Below, in pieces: positions 34,337-44,499 of a stretch of DNA of 64,000 nucleotides. The notes below the pieces were generated by a model. That model was not told where the DNA came from. It searched no databases and saw only the letters and a program-made list of their open reading frames with translations. Source of the DNA: JACDBZ01 sp036262075 (GTDB lineage Bacteria; Chloroflexota; Limnocylindria; QHBO01); contig DATAJO010000030.1 of NCBI GenBank assembly GCA_036262075.1, positions 90,397 through 154,396 on the forward strand, read 5' to 3'. The position numbers and the translations under genes were made by a program. Every line of letters starts with the position of its first letter. Position 1 is the first letter of the stretch.

Positions 34337-36361
34337 TTACGGCTCGGAGGGGAGGGCGGCGAGGATCTCCTCGCCGTAGCGCTCAACCTTGACCGGGCCC
34401 ATCCCGGGAATGGAGAGGAGCGCCTCGACCGTACGGGGACGGGCGGCGGCGATCGCGCGCAGGTGGGCATCGTGCGCCACGACGTAGGCCGGTACGCCGT
34501 CGCGTCGCGCGCGGTCCCGGCGCCACTCGGCCAGCCGCTCGAAGGACTGCTGGTCCCGATCTCGATCCGCTCCCCCGCCACCGGACCCACGAAACAGGTC
34601 CGACCGGCGCTCGCGTCGAGCGCTGCCGATGGCCACGGCGCGGCCGGTGGGCGCGGCCGGTGGCTTCAGCTCGGCGATGAACCTGCTCGGTCGCTGTTTC
34701 GCATCGCTTCCTTTCGCGGTCTGGCGCGTCGCCGCCCACGTCACGGTCAGGTGGCGAGCGGCCCGCGTCAGCGCTACGTACAACAGCCGGCGCTCCTCGG
34801 CGATGGCCGCCGGATCGGCGAAGGCGTACCGGATCGGGAGGCTGCCCTCCTCGACGCCGGCCACGAACACCGCCTGCCATTCCGCGCCCTTCGCAGCATG
34901 GATGGTCGAAAGGGTGACTCCCTCCGCCGCCTGGGCGGCCTCGACCTGCGCGAGCCGCCGATACTCCCCGACCAGGTCGCCCAGGCTGGTTCCGGGGTGC
35001 TCCAGCGCGAACCGCTCGGCGATGGCGAGCAGCGCCTCGAACGAGGACTGCCGCTCTGCGGCGCTCGCATCGCGTGGTGCCACTCCGGGAACGAAGCCCA
35101 ATGGCTTCCAGCGCTCGGCCACGGTCTCGACCACGTCGGCGACTCCGACAGCAGACGTGCCCAGTGCGCGGATCGCCTCGCGGACGTGTGGCGTGCGATA
35201 GAACGGCGTGCCCTTGAAGCGGAAGGCGATGCCGGCGCCCCGGAGGCGATCGGCGATGGGGTCCAGCTGGGCATTCGTCCGGGTCAGCACGGCGATCTCC
35301 TCTGCCGGAATGCCGAGCTCCTGCAGGTGTCCGATGTCGCGGACGATCGTCGCACCTTCGTCGTGGGCGTCATGGCAGCGAACGATGCCGGGCTCCGGAC
35401 CGTCCCCCGACGTCGACTCCAGCCGCGGTCCGCGGTCGCCCTGGATGAGGCGGTTGGCGAGCGCGAGAACCTGCGGCGTGCTCCGGTAGTTACGCACGAG
35501 GCTGACCTGCGTCGCATCGGGATAGCGCTGCCGGAACCCGAGCAGGTATTCCGGCGACGCGCCCGAGAAGGAGTAGATCGTCTGGTTCGGGTCTCCGACG
35601 ACGCCGATGTCGCGACGGTCGCCCAGCCAGGCGTCGAGCAGTGCCTGCTGGAGCGGGTTCGTGTCCTGGTACTCGTCGACGCTGAACCATGCGAACCGGC
35701 GGCGGACGAGCGCGATCGCGGCATCGTCCTCGGCGTACAGGCGGATGGCCTCCTCGAGCAGATCCTCGAAGTCGATGTCTCCGCTACGTGCCTTCACGCG
35801 TTCGTACTCGGCGTACGCCCGTCGCATCAGGTCGACGGGGATGGGGGGCGTGCGCTTCGCCCTCGCCACCGCATTGGCATACCGATCCACCTGAACGCGC
35901 CGATTCTTCGCCCACTCGATCTCCTCCGCCAGACCCTTCGCGGGCGTGAAGCGATAGTTGCCCGGCAACGCCCGGGCGATCGGCACGAGGATCGGGACCT
36001 TCGACTCCATCGGCTCGGGGAGCTCGCGACCCCGCACGGTGGGCCAGAAATGGACGAGCTGCCTGCGTGCCGCCGCATGGAGTGTGCTGGCCGTGGCGCG
36101 CCGCAGCCCGAGGGCGCGCAGCCGATCGGCCATCTCGCCGGCAGCCTTGGTCGTGAACGAGACGACGAGAACCAAGCGTTCGTCGACGGCACCGGTCGCG
36201 ACCGCATAGGCCACGCGGTGGCTGATGACGCGGGTCTTGCCGGTGCCGGCACCCGCGAGGACGACCACCGGTCCGCGAACCGCCTGTGCCGCCTCCCGCT
36301 GCTCGGGATTGAGATCGGCGAGGACACGTTCCGGATCGAGCGGGGGCAGCGCCTCGTTCAC
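34337..36361 (-). CDS. UvrD2-like DNA helicase with C-terminal HRDC domain
   Basis: About 674 residues. SF1A motifs: GAGTGKTRVISHRVA (Walker A) near 35, FSVDEYQDTNPLQQ (II), GDPNQTIYSFSGASPEY (III), LVRNYRS (IV), STIHAAKGAEW (V) and LYVALTRAARHL (VI). The last 80 residues, WRRDRARRDGVPAYVVAHD to GMGPVKVERYGEEIL, are an HRDC domain, as in mycobacterial UvrD2. It unwinds DNA 3' to 5' for repair and is likely housekeeping. I place the start at GTG 36361; the upstream 25 residues in frame look non-coding. Convergent with the VWA gene. Confidence 0.85.
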   Translation of the reverse strand: MNEALPPLDPERVLADLNPEQREAAQAVRGPVVVLAGAGTGKTRVISHRVAYAVATGAVDERLVLVVSFTTKAAGEMADRLRALGLRRATASTLHAAARRQLVHFWPTVRGRELPEPMESKVPILVPIARALPGNYRFTPAKGLAEEIEWAKNRRVQVDRYANAVARAKRTPPIPVDLMRRAYAEYERVKARSGDIDFEDLLEEAIRLYAEDDAAIALVRRRFAWFSVDEYQDTNPLQQALLDAWLGDRRDIGVVGDPNQTIYSFSGASPEYLLGFRQRYPDATQVSLVRNYRSTPQVLALANRLIQGDRGPRLESTSGDGPEPGIVRCHDAHDEGATIVRDIGHLQELGIPAEEIAVLTRTNAQLDPIADRLRGAGIAFRFKGTPFYRTPHVREAIRALGTSAVGVADVVETVAERWKPLGFVPGVAPRDASAAERQSSFEALLAIAERFALEHPGTSLGDLVGEYRRLAQVEAAQAAEGVTLSTIHAAKGAEWQAVFVAGVEEGSLPIRYAFADPAAIAEERRLLYVALTRAARHLTVTWAATRQTAKGSDAKQRPSRFIAELKPPAAPTGRAVAIGSARRERRSDLFRGSGGGGADRDRDQQSFERLAEWRRDRARRDGVPAYVVAHDAHLRAIAAARPRTVEALLSIPGMGPVKVERYGEEILAALPSEP

Positions 36362-36468
36362 GGGGCCAATGTAGGCGGCTTCGCGACAGCTCGATCGTCG
36401 CTTGGAGCCGACGGGTGCGTTTCGAACACGACACACGAGGTGTCGAAGTCGTCGCTCACGCTTTCGGC

Positions 36469-36675
36469 ATGTCAGCGCACGTCTATCGGCTCTACATCAA
36501 CCGCGACCTCCCGATCCGGGATCGCGCGTGCGAGTCGAAGGCCGTGTACCTGACGCGCGGCGAGGCGCGCAGTCAGCTCCGTGGCGGCCGCCGCATGGAT
36601 GGCTCGATGAAGCCGTACCACTGCCGCTTCTGTGACGGGTGGCACGTCGGCCATCGGCGCCGAAGCCACTCGTGA
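36469..36675 (+). CDS. Small putative zinc-binding protein
   Basis: 68 residues (an ATG at 36415 is also in frame). Cys in RACESKAVYLTRGEA, then PYHCRFCDGWHVGHRR gives Cys and His ligands with a CxxC-x-x-x-His layout, the pattern of a small ribbon-type zinc finger widespread in high-GC genomes. Function unknown, perhaps RNA or protein binding. It begins 107 bases from the divergent UvrD2 start. Its closest in-window relative in style is the Cys-rich gene at 42171. Confidence 0.6.
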   Translation: MSAHVYRLYINRDLPIRDRACESKAVYLTRGEARSQLRGGRRMDGSMKPYHCRFCDGWHVGHRRRSHS

Positions 36676-36729
36676 TGAAGGCTGCAGTGACACCATGTCG
36701 CACCACGCGCAGGAGCGGCGGTCCCGGAG

Positions 36730-36735
36730 TACAGT
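36730..36735 (+). promoter_or_regulatory. -10-like TACAGT of a leaderless start
   Basis: TACAGT ends 6 bases before the ATG at 36742, with no Shine-Dalgarno between. One of the clearest cases of the TANNNT-to-ATG spacing in this window. Confidence 0.5.
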
Positions 36736-36741
36736 CGGTTC

Positions 36742-36993
36742 ATGGCTCGGCCCGCTGACACCAGTCGCGACGCCTGGCGCGCACACGTCGAGGTGCTTCG
36801 TGACATGACGGGTCCCGAGCGCGTCGCGAAGGCATTCGAGCTCAGCGAGGCCGCACGAGCGACGAGTGAGGCGGGCATCCGCCATCGGCATCCCGACTGG
36901 TCCGAGCAGGAAGTCCACGAAGCGCTGATGGAGCTCCTGATCGGCCGGGAGCTCACCCGGACCGTCCGGCGGTCGCGGCTGATTCCTGCGTGA
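36742..36993 (+). CDS. Small helical protein coupled to a nucleotidyltransferase
   Basis: 83 residues, charged and helical (DMTGPERVAKAFELSEAAR, then HRHPDWSEQEVHEALMELL). No enzyme motif. Its stop overlaps the GTG start of the next gene (GTGA), so the pair is translationally coupled. The order small helical protein then nucleotidyltransferase is common in toxin-antitoxin-like pairs. Whether it neutralises the partner is inference. Confidence 0.65.
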   Translation: MARPADTSRDAWRAHVEVLRDMTGPERVAKAFELSEAARATSEAGIRHRHPDWSEQEVHEALMELLIGRELTRTVRRSRLIPA

Positions 36994-37556
36994 CCCAGGC
37001 CGAGCTTCTGGCGTACATCGCCGAGCGGCTCGATTCCGCCGGCATCGCGTACATGGTGGTCGGATCGGTTGCCGGGTCATTCCACGGCGAGCCACGAACG
37101 ACGATCGACATCGACATCGTGATCGATCCCACGGCGGAGAAGCTGCGAGCCTTCGTCGACTCGTTGCCCGCGTCGGGGTTCTACGTGGACGAGGACGCCG
37201 CGACGGAGGCGTTCACCCGCCGAACCTCGTTCAACATCATCGACCACGAATCGGGCGGGAAGGTGGACCTGCTCGTCCGTCGCGATCGACCGTTCTCGCG
37301 AACCGAGTTCGGCCGTCGCCTGCACGCCAGCGTCCTCGGACACGAGATCCATATCGCCACGGCCGAGGACACGATCATCGGCAAGCTGGAGTGGGCCGTC
37401 GCCGGAGAGCCGGAACGTCAGCTGCGAGATGTCGCCCGGATCCTGGCGGTGAGCGGCGACTCACTGGATCGGGCCTACCTGGCCCGATGGGTCACGGAGC
37501 TGGGCCTCGACGAGGCGTTCGACCGCGCCGAGGCGGCGGCACGCGACGGGACATAG
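36990..37556 (+). CDS. Nucleotidyltransferase-fold protein (AbiEii-like)
   Basis: 188 residues. The Pol-beta NTase core is MVVGSVAGSFHGEPRTTIDI followed by DIVID: the GS motif and the D-x-D metal site. A third acidic residue is likely in GKVDLLVRR. GTG start overlapping the previous stop. Such proteins (DUF6036/AbiEii type) transfer nucleotides to tRNA or proteins and often act as toxins paired with a small upstream protein. GC and codon use match the flanks. Confidence 0.7.
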   Translation: MTQAELLAYIAERLDSAGIAYMVVGSVAGSFHGEPRTTIDIDIVIDPTAEKLRAFVDSLPASGFYVDEDAATEAFTRRTSFNIIDHESGGKVDLLVRRDRPFSRTEFGRRLHASVLGHEIHIATAEDTIIGKLEWAVAGEPERQLRDVARILAVSGDSLDRAYLARWVTELGLDEAFDRAEAAARDGT

Positions 37557-37671
37557 CGATCGAGCGTCTTCGATGTAACGAGGCGTCCGGTTGCATCCAA
37601 CAGGAGTGGCTGGACGCGGCGCCGTCCACCGTTTCTCCGCTCGAGCGGCGAGACCGTCAGCATGGGGGACG

Positions 37672-38124
37672 CTACTGGGCCGAACGCTCGGCGTAATGAG
37701 GGTTGGCAAACGGCCAATCGGTCCGCAGCCACCCCGTCACGGTCGCCCACAGCACGCGATCCAGGTCCGCTCGGCTCGCGGTGACCCACGAGCTGACCTC
37801 CGCGTCGTGGGCCGGGTCGTTGCTCGGGTAGATGTACAGGCAGCCGATGACGTCCGCCCCATCGAGCACCGTGTACGTGAAGCCCTTGCGCTCCTCGAAG
37901 TCGCGAGCGTGGCGCTCGAGGTCTCCGAGGTTGGCCTCGAGCGACATCGGTCTCGGCCAGTCGCCATGGGGGAAGCCGGGCGTCGACCGGATGTGCTCGA
38001 TGCTCGACATCCAGGCCTGGTGGTCCCGCTCGTTGTGCTCGGGACCCAGGGGCTCGAGCCGGAACCCGCGCCCGACGAGCGATCGGGGCACCGGGAAGTC
38101 GTCCGCCACGAAGGGCTCTGCCAT
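37672..38124 (-). CDS. GNAT-family N-acetyltransferase
   Basis: 150 residues. RGFRLEPLGPEHNERDHQAW at the start, FTYTVLDGADVIGCLYIYPS as the central beta-4 strand, and VSSWVTASRADLDRVLWATV, replacing the usual acetyl-CoA loop (Q/RxxGxG/A) with SRADLDRVL, as in the variant subfamily with EVSSWV. Acceptor unknown. A -10-like TACACT lies 6 bases before its ATG. It may share transcription with the deazaflavin gene 47 bases upstream. Confidence 0.7.
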   Translation of the reverse strand: MAEPFVADDFPVPRSLVGRGFRLEPLGPEHNERDHQAWMSSIEHIRSTPGFPHGDWPRPMSLEANLGDLERHARDFEERKGFTYTVLDGADVIGCLYIYPSNDPAHDAEVSSWVTASRADLDRVLWATVTGWLRTDWPFANPHYAERSAQ

Positions 38125-38130
38125 GCGGCG

Positions 38131-38136
38131 AGTGTA
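38131..38136 (-). promoter_or_regulatory. -10-like TACACT of a leaderless start
   Basis: On the minus strand TACACT ends 6 bases before the GNAT ATG at 38124, with no ribosome site. It fits the leaderless pattern seen elsewhere here. Confidence 0.5.
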
Positions 38137-38171
38137 CGGCGGAGCGAGCGCCGCGAGCGCGTCGCCGTAGC

Positions 38172-38588
38172 TCAGCCCGCTGGCGGGGCCTCGCGCATGC
38201 GCAGGAACTCGGTGACGCGCAGGGGCCCGAGGAAGAGCCGGACCGGCAGCGGCATGTGGCTGCGCTTCGGGTCGACGAACAGCTCCGGTTGCGTCAGCCG
38301 GACGCGGCGGCCACGCGTGGTCATCGTGCACTCCCCCGCCGCGAGGACGTTCTTCACCCATTGCACCTCGGAGCCGTACGTGAGCGCGAAGACCCACGTG
38401 CCGTCGGGCTGGCGGAAGGCGTTCATCGGGATGTCGTACCGCTTGCCGCTCTTGCGGCCCTTCACGTGAAGGATCCCGAACCACGGCAGCCGGCCGGCGA
38501 CGACCCGCGTGATCGGGTTGACGAACCGCGTCGTGAACGGGCGCATCCACGCCATCCGGGTCGTGGGCGCCCGTCGAGTGTTGGGCAT
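38172..38588 (-). CDS. Deazaflavin (F420)-dependent nitroreductase family protein
   Basis: 138 residues. VVAGRLPWFGILHVKGRKSG KRY then WVFALTYGSEVQWVKNVLAA and RRVRLTQPELF match the DDN/Rv3547-like split-barrel family, which binds coenzyme F420 and reduces quinones or nitro compounds. A partner F420 enzyme (LLM class) lies at 62083, which supports an F420-using organism. ATG start, no signal peptide. Confidence 0.8.
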   Translation of the reverse strand: MPNTRRAPTTRMAWMRPFTTRFVNPITRVVAGRLPWFGILHVKGRKSGKRYDIPMNAFRQPDGTWVFALTYGSEVQWVKNVLAAGECTMTTRGRRVRLTQPELFVDPKRSHMPLPVRLFLGPLRVTEFLRMREAPPAG

Positions 38589-38657
38589 GGCGCCACCTTA
38601 CGCCGTGGTCGACAGGACAGCCGCCGGTTCCGCCACCCTAGCGACTGACGTATCGCG

Positions 38658-40556
<1,899 letters not shown>

Positions 40557-40577
40557 GGCTCCGGTCGTCGAGCGCGG

Positions 40578-41945
40578 CTAGCGCCGCGAGCGCTCCCCGG
40601 GCAGGCTCGTCCAGCTGCCTGCGCCCGGTCCACGGTTGCCGATGCTGCCGCCGCGTCGGGCTCCGGGGCGGCCGGCGCGACGCGGACGGCGCGGACCGGC
40701 GGGTGCGGCCGCGGCGCCGGGGTGCTGCGGACGGCGCCCGTGCGCGGGGCGGCCTCCCCCACCGTGCTGGCCGGAGCGCAGGCGGATCGGCTCCGGGCGC
40801 GCGGCGGGATCGGGGGCATAGCCCTCGATCACCTCGGTGGCGATCGGTGCGCCGAGCAGCCGCTCGATGTCCCGCAGCAGCGGTCGCTCGTCGACGCACA
40901 CCAGCGAGATCGCCTCGCCGGTGGCACCCGCGCGACCGGTTCGACCGATGCGGTGGATGTAGTCGGCGGGGACCATCGGCAGCTCGTAGTTCACGACGTG
41001 CGGCAGCTGCTCGATGTCCAGGCCGCGGGCCGCGACCTCGGTGGCGATGAGGAGTGTGACGCGCCCCGACTTGAAGTCGTTGAGCGCCTTCACGCGCTGC
41101 GGCTGCGACTTGTTGCCGTGGATCGCGGCGGTGGCGATGCCGTCCTGCCACAGCTGCTCGGCGAGCTTGTTGGCGCCGTGCTTCGTGCGCGTGAAGACGA
41201 GCGCCTGGTCGACGGCGCGGGTGCGCACGAGGTGCGACAGCAGCTCGCGCTTGCGGTTGCGATCGACCGGGTGGACGACCTGGCGCACGAGCTCGGTCGG
41301 CGTGTTGCGTGGGGTGACCTGCACCGATGCAGGGCGGTCGAGCAGCCCCTCGGCCAGGCCGCGGATCTCCTTCGAGAACGTCGCGCTGAACAGGAGGTTC
41401 TGGCGCCGATCCGGCAGCAGGGCGAGGATCGAGCGGATGTCGCGGATGAAGCCCATGTCGAGCATCCGATCGGCCTCGTCGAGGACGAGGATCTCGACCT
41501 TGCGCAGGTCGATGGTGCGCTGGCGGGCATGGTCGAGCAGCCGGCCGGGCGTGGCGACCACGATGTCGACGCCGCGCCGCAGCGCCCCGACCTGGCCGGG
41601 CATGCCGACGCCGCCGTAGATCGCGACCGATCGGCGGCTGTTGCGGCCGTAGTCGCGGACGCTCTGCTCGACCTGGATGGCGAGCTCGCGGGTCGGGGTG
41701 AGGATGAGGGCGCGCGGCAGCTGGCGGCCGTGGCTCGTGGCGGGCGGCGTCTCGGCCAGCCGCTGGAGCATCGGCAGGACGAACGCGGCCGTCTTGCCGG
41801 TGCCGGTCTGGGCGCCGGCGAGCAGGTCACGGCCGGCGAGCACGTGCGGAATCGCCTCGCGCTGGACGGGGGTGGGCTCGGTGTAGCCCTGCGCCTCGAC
41901 GGCACGGAGCAGCTCGGGGCGCAGCCCGAGATCGGCAAAGGTCAC
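40578..41945 (-). CDS. DEAD-box ATP-dependent RNA helicase, RhlE-like
   Basis: About 455 residues. Q motif TFADLGLRPELLRAV ... GYTEPTPVQREAIP, motif I GAQTGTGKTAAF, Ia PTRELAIQ, II VLDEADRML, III SATFSKEI, V LIATEVAARGLDIE and VI HRIGRTGRAG are all intact. The tail of about 90 residues is Gly/Arg/Pro-rich (RRPRRAGRPGARRGG), as in RhlE/DeaD-type proteins that bind RNA. It remodels RNA in the cytoplasm. I choose GTG 41945, since AGGAGACTC lies just before it; the upstream frame to 41999 looks untranslated. Confidence 0.9.
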   Translation of the reverse strand: MTFADLGLRPELLRAVEAQGYTEPTPVQREAIPHVLAGRDLLAGAQTGTGKTAAFVLPMLQRLAETPPATSHGRQLPRALILTPTRELAIQVEQSVRDYGRNSRRSVAIYGGVGMPGQVGALRRGVDIVVATPGRLLDHARQRTIDLRKVEILVLDEADRMLDMGFIRDIRSILALLPDRRQNLLFSATFSKEIRGLAEGLLDRPASVQVTPRNTPTELVRQVVHPVDRNRKRELLSHLVRTRAVDQALVFTRTKHGANKLAEQLWQDGIATAAIHGNKSQPQRVKALNDFKSGRVTLLIATEVAARGLDIEQLPHVVNYELPMVPADYIHRIGRTGRAGATGEAISLVCVDERPLLRDIERLLGAPIATEVIEGYAPDPAARPEPIRLRSGQHGGGGRPAHGRRPQHPGAAAAPAGPRRPRRAGRPGARRGGSIGNRGPGAGSWTSLPGERSRR

Positions 41946-42170
41946 TGCGAAGAGTCTCCTGACAAGGCCCTCCCGCACGGCGTCGCTCGGAGACGACACG
42001 GCGGGGCCCGGTCAGGGCATTGGTTGGTCGGGATCGGGGCGGGCAGCCGTCTGTTGGGTCAGGCTGTCACCGCGGCGCGGACCGGAGCGCCAATCGAACA
42101 CGTTTTCGAAATGGTACCGCATCCGGGCGGCGAATGCAGAGTACGCTTACGGGCCATCCACGAGGACCCG

Positions 42171-42542
42171 ATGACGACAACACCAGCGCAGTGCATCCAC
42201 GGTTTCCCGAATGAGCAGTGCTCGGCGTGCCGAACGTGCCAGCACGGCCTCACCGCGTCGGCGTGCGGCCGGTGCCGGGCGCCTGTCGCGACGCGAAGGA
42301 TCGCCGAGCCTCTCGGCGATCGAACGAGCCACGACCACGCAGGCTATGAGGTCGTGTACGACCCGGCGGTCAGCGGATGGCGCTACCGCGGCCCTGATGC
42401 CGTCGCCTCTCGCCGTTCCTACCGCTCCGCTTTCCTCGCGCGCAAGGCGGTCGACGACCTCCACGCGACCGGTAACCGAGGTGGCGTGGGCGGTAGCGCC
42501 CGCGCTGGCGCTCGAGGTGCGCGCCGCCGCTCCGCATCCTAG
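42171..42542 (+). CDS. Small Cys-rich (zinc-ribbon-like) protein
   Basis: 123 residues. The start carries ligands at QCIHGFPNEQCSACRTC and then ACGRCRAP, spaced as two CxxC knuckles with a His. The rest is Arg/Gly/Ala-rich and ends in GARGARRRSAS, suggesting nucleic-acid contact. No known family. ATG at 42171; the long frame before it lies over the helicase gene and is not coding. It starts in the gap divergent from the helicase. Confidence 0.55.
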   Translation: MTTTPAQCIHGFPNEQCSACRTCQHGLTASACGRCRAPVATRRIAEPLGDRTSHDHAGYEVVYDPAVSGWRYRGPDAVASRRSYRSAFLARKAVDDLHATGNRGGVGGSARAGARGARRRSAS

Positions 42543-42565
42543 AAGCCGGGCGGCGTGCGAGAGCG

Positions 42566-43819
42566 TCAGGCGGCTGTCGCCTGCATCGGTCCGGTATCGG
42601 TCGCCGCGGCGGATCGGTCGTTCCAGAGCCGATAGATCGAGGTCAGCACCCCGAGCACGACGCCGATGCCCATGACGACGGCGCCGATGCGCACGTCGGA
42701 CGCGATCTTGAGGCCCAGGAACACGATGAGCCCGAGGTTCATGACCCACATCGCGGCGGGCTCGGCCCAGGCGGCGAGCGAGCGCTGTGCATCGGCTCGC
42801 TGGAGCTGAAGCGCGAGGACGAGGTTGGTCATCATCCCGACGAAGCCGACGTGGGCGAAGGCGGTCGGGAACCACGCAGGCAGGGCCTCGAACGCGCCGC
42901 CGCTGGCCACGATCCACATGAACAGGCCCATATAGACGACCAGCCACGCGGTGCCGAAGAAGATCCACGGCCGCGCGCCGGCACCCGACGGACCCGCGAC
43001 GAGCGCGCGCCACGCGGTGCGGACGAGGAAGAAGCCCAGGCCGAGGAGGAGGAGCAGGCCGAAGATCGGCAGGATGGCGTCGACCATGTTGAGGAAGAAC
43101 GCGATCGGCACGAGGGCGGCGCCGATGACCCAGGCTCCGGCCTGGACCATGCCCGGCCACCCGAGGCGCTGATCGGTCCGCGGGCGGATGACCCACTCGA
43201 CGGTCGCCGAGGCGACGAGGAACAGGTACGTGTCCATCATCGCGGCGTGCGCGCCGACGCGACCGGGCCCTTCGATCGGCAGGATCGTGCGGCCGAGCGC
43301 GTTCTCGAGGCCGAACAGCGCCCCCACGGTCGCGCCGATGGACGCCACGAGCAGCGCGCCGGCGGCGAGGAACTGCGGGGTCGTCACCTCGTCCAGGGCG
43401 CGCAGCTGGCCGATGGCCCAGATCGCGGCCCACCACAGGACGAGCACCGAGGCGATCCCGAAGACGGGCAGCAGGACGCTGAAGCCGATCGGCCCGAAGG
43501 CGATCCAGAAGTTCGGCACGTAGCAGGCGAACGCGATGACCGCCGCCCAGCCGAGCCGCTGCACGTTCTGCCGATACCCCGCGTCGACGTTCCGCTGGCC
43601 CGTGAGCAGCCAGATCGCCAAGCCGATGGCCGACAGCGTGATCCAGCCGACGCTTCCCGCATGAAGGTGGACGAGGAGCTGGCCGCGGTTGATCTGACCC
43701 TCGGTCAGGGCGTTCGCGAAGCCGAAGAAGTTGTTGATGAGGAACAGCAGCGCGGAGCCGATGAAGATGATCCGCAGCTGCCGCCAGACCACGTCGTCCT
43801 TGACCCGAGCGATGTCCAC
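42566..43819 (-). CDS. Polytopic membrane protein, heme-copper-oxidase-subunit-I-like
   Basis: 417 residues with about 12 hydrophobic helices. His in LVHLHAGSVGW (helix 2), RVGAHAAMMDTY (central) and FAHVGFVGMMTN (late) lie at places used for heme and CuB ligands in subunit I of cytochrome oxidases, and LNMVDAILPIFGLLLLL is typical of the family. Several canonical ligands (HPEVY) are not seen, so it may be a non-catalytic relative. AAGGAGGATGCG precedes the GTG at 43819. Between it and the methyltransferase gene upstream lie two repeat copies and the microsatellite. Confidence 0.6.
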   Translation of the reverse strand: MDIARVKDDVVWRQLRIIFIGSALLFLINNFFGFANALTEGQINRGQLLVHLHAGSVGWITLSAIGLAIWLLTGQRNVDAGYRQNVQRLGWAAVIAFACYVPNFWIAFGPIGFSVLLPVFGIASVLVLWWAAIWAIGQLRALDEVTTPQFLAAGALLVASIGATVGALFGLENALGRTILPIEGPGRVGAHAAMMDTYLFLVASATVEWVIRPRTDQRLGWPGMVQAGAWVIGAALVPIAFFLNMVDAILPIFGLLLLLGLGFFLVRTAWRALVAGPSGAGARPWIFFGTAWLVVYMGLFMWIVASGGAFEALPAWFPTAFAHVGFVGMMTNLVLALQLQRADAQRSLAAWAEPAAMWVMNLGLIVFLGLKIASDVRIGAVVMGIGVVLGVLTSIYRLWNDRSAAATDTGPMQATAA

Positions 43820-43951
43820 CGCATCCTCCTTGACCGCACCCCCTGATGCACGCCGGGAAGAAATGTACGGTGCGCCGTCAAGCGGCCGGCGGGTCGATGC
43901 GCGCCGGTTCACGGGCCGCGCGGATTCACCGGCGGCACTCGGTGGCCTCGA

Positions 43952-44140
43952 GCCGTTCACGCTGCAGCGAGCGTTTTTCACGGGAAGCCCGATCTGCGTG
44001 TCGTTTGTCGACTGCAGCGAGCGCTGATGAGCGTGAACCGCCCCCCGGCGTGCCGTTCGTGCGTGTCGGTGCTCGCCACAGCGCGAAAATGCAACGCCGG
44101 CAGGCCCTCGCGTGCATTTCTCTCGCCACAGCGAGCGCGG
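43952..44140 (+). repeat. Intergenic repeat copy 1 (type A)
   Basis: About 189 bp. Starts GCCGTTCACGCTGCAGCGAG, ends CTCGCCACAGCGAGCGCGG. Core boxes with CAGCG begin at 43965, 44015, 44079 and 44129 (spacing 50, 64, 50). The perfect dyad CTCGC-CACA-GCGAG is at its right end. Type A reads CACGGGAAGCCCGATC near its left end. Not coding by frame, start or family. Confidence 0.75.
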
Positions 44141-44150
44141 ACAGGCAGGA

Positions 44151-44230
44151 CGGGACGGGACGGGACGGGACGGGACGGGACGGGACGGGACGGGACGGGA
44201 CGGGACGGGACGGGACGGGACGGGACGGGA
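44151..44230. repeat. (CGGGA)16 pentanucleotide microsatellite
   Basis: Sixteen perfect copies of CGGGA, flanked by GGA and CGGGG. A pentamer shifts the reading frame with each unit gained or lost. It lies between repeat copies 1 and 2, 332 bases upstream of the start of the 42566-43819 gene on the minus strand. Confidence 0.95.
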
Positions 44231-44292
44231 CGGGGACAGTCAAGCTGAGGCGCCAAGGGCCCCGCGAGCTGGCAGGTGGCGCTCGGTCTCGT

Positions 44293-44480
44293 GCCGTTCG
44301 CGCCGAGGCGAGCATTCTTCACCGGAGGCGCTTGCTGCGTGTCGCTTGTCGACTGTGGCGAGAGCCGATGAGCGTGAAGGGCGCCCCGGCGTGCGGTTCG
44401 TGCGTGTCGGTGCTCGCCACAGCGCGCAAAGGTACCCCGGCAGGCCTTCCGGTGCATTCCTCTCGATACAGCGAGCACGC
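44293..44480 (+). repeat. Intergenic repeat copy 2 (type B)
   Basis: About 188 bp, same orientation as copy 1. Boxes at 44306, 44356, 44420 and 44469 (50, 64, 49; one base lost). Type B reads CACCGGAGGCGCTTGCTG near its left end, as in copy 5. A block at 44238-44292 (TCAAGCTG, GGGCCCCGCGAGCTGG) is shared with the flank of copy 3, so the full unit may be about 245 bp. Confidence 0.75.
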
Positions 44481-44499
44481 CGAGGACCGCGACCGCCAC

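Noticed and set aside
34463..36553. Long open frame opposite UvrD2
   Set aside because: It is a shadow of the helicase gene with no recognisable domain.
43926..44499. Proteins encoded by the repeats, with conserved frames between copies
   Set aside because: The frames follow from near-identical copies, one copy has a single-base loss, and there is no start site or residue conservation beyond the DNA identity.
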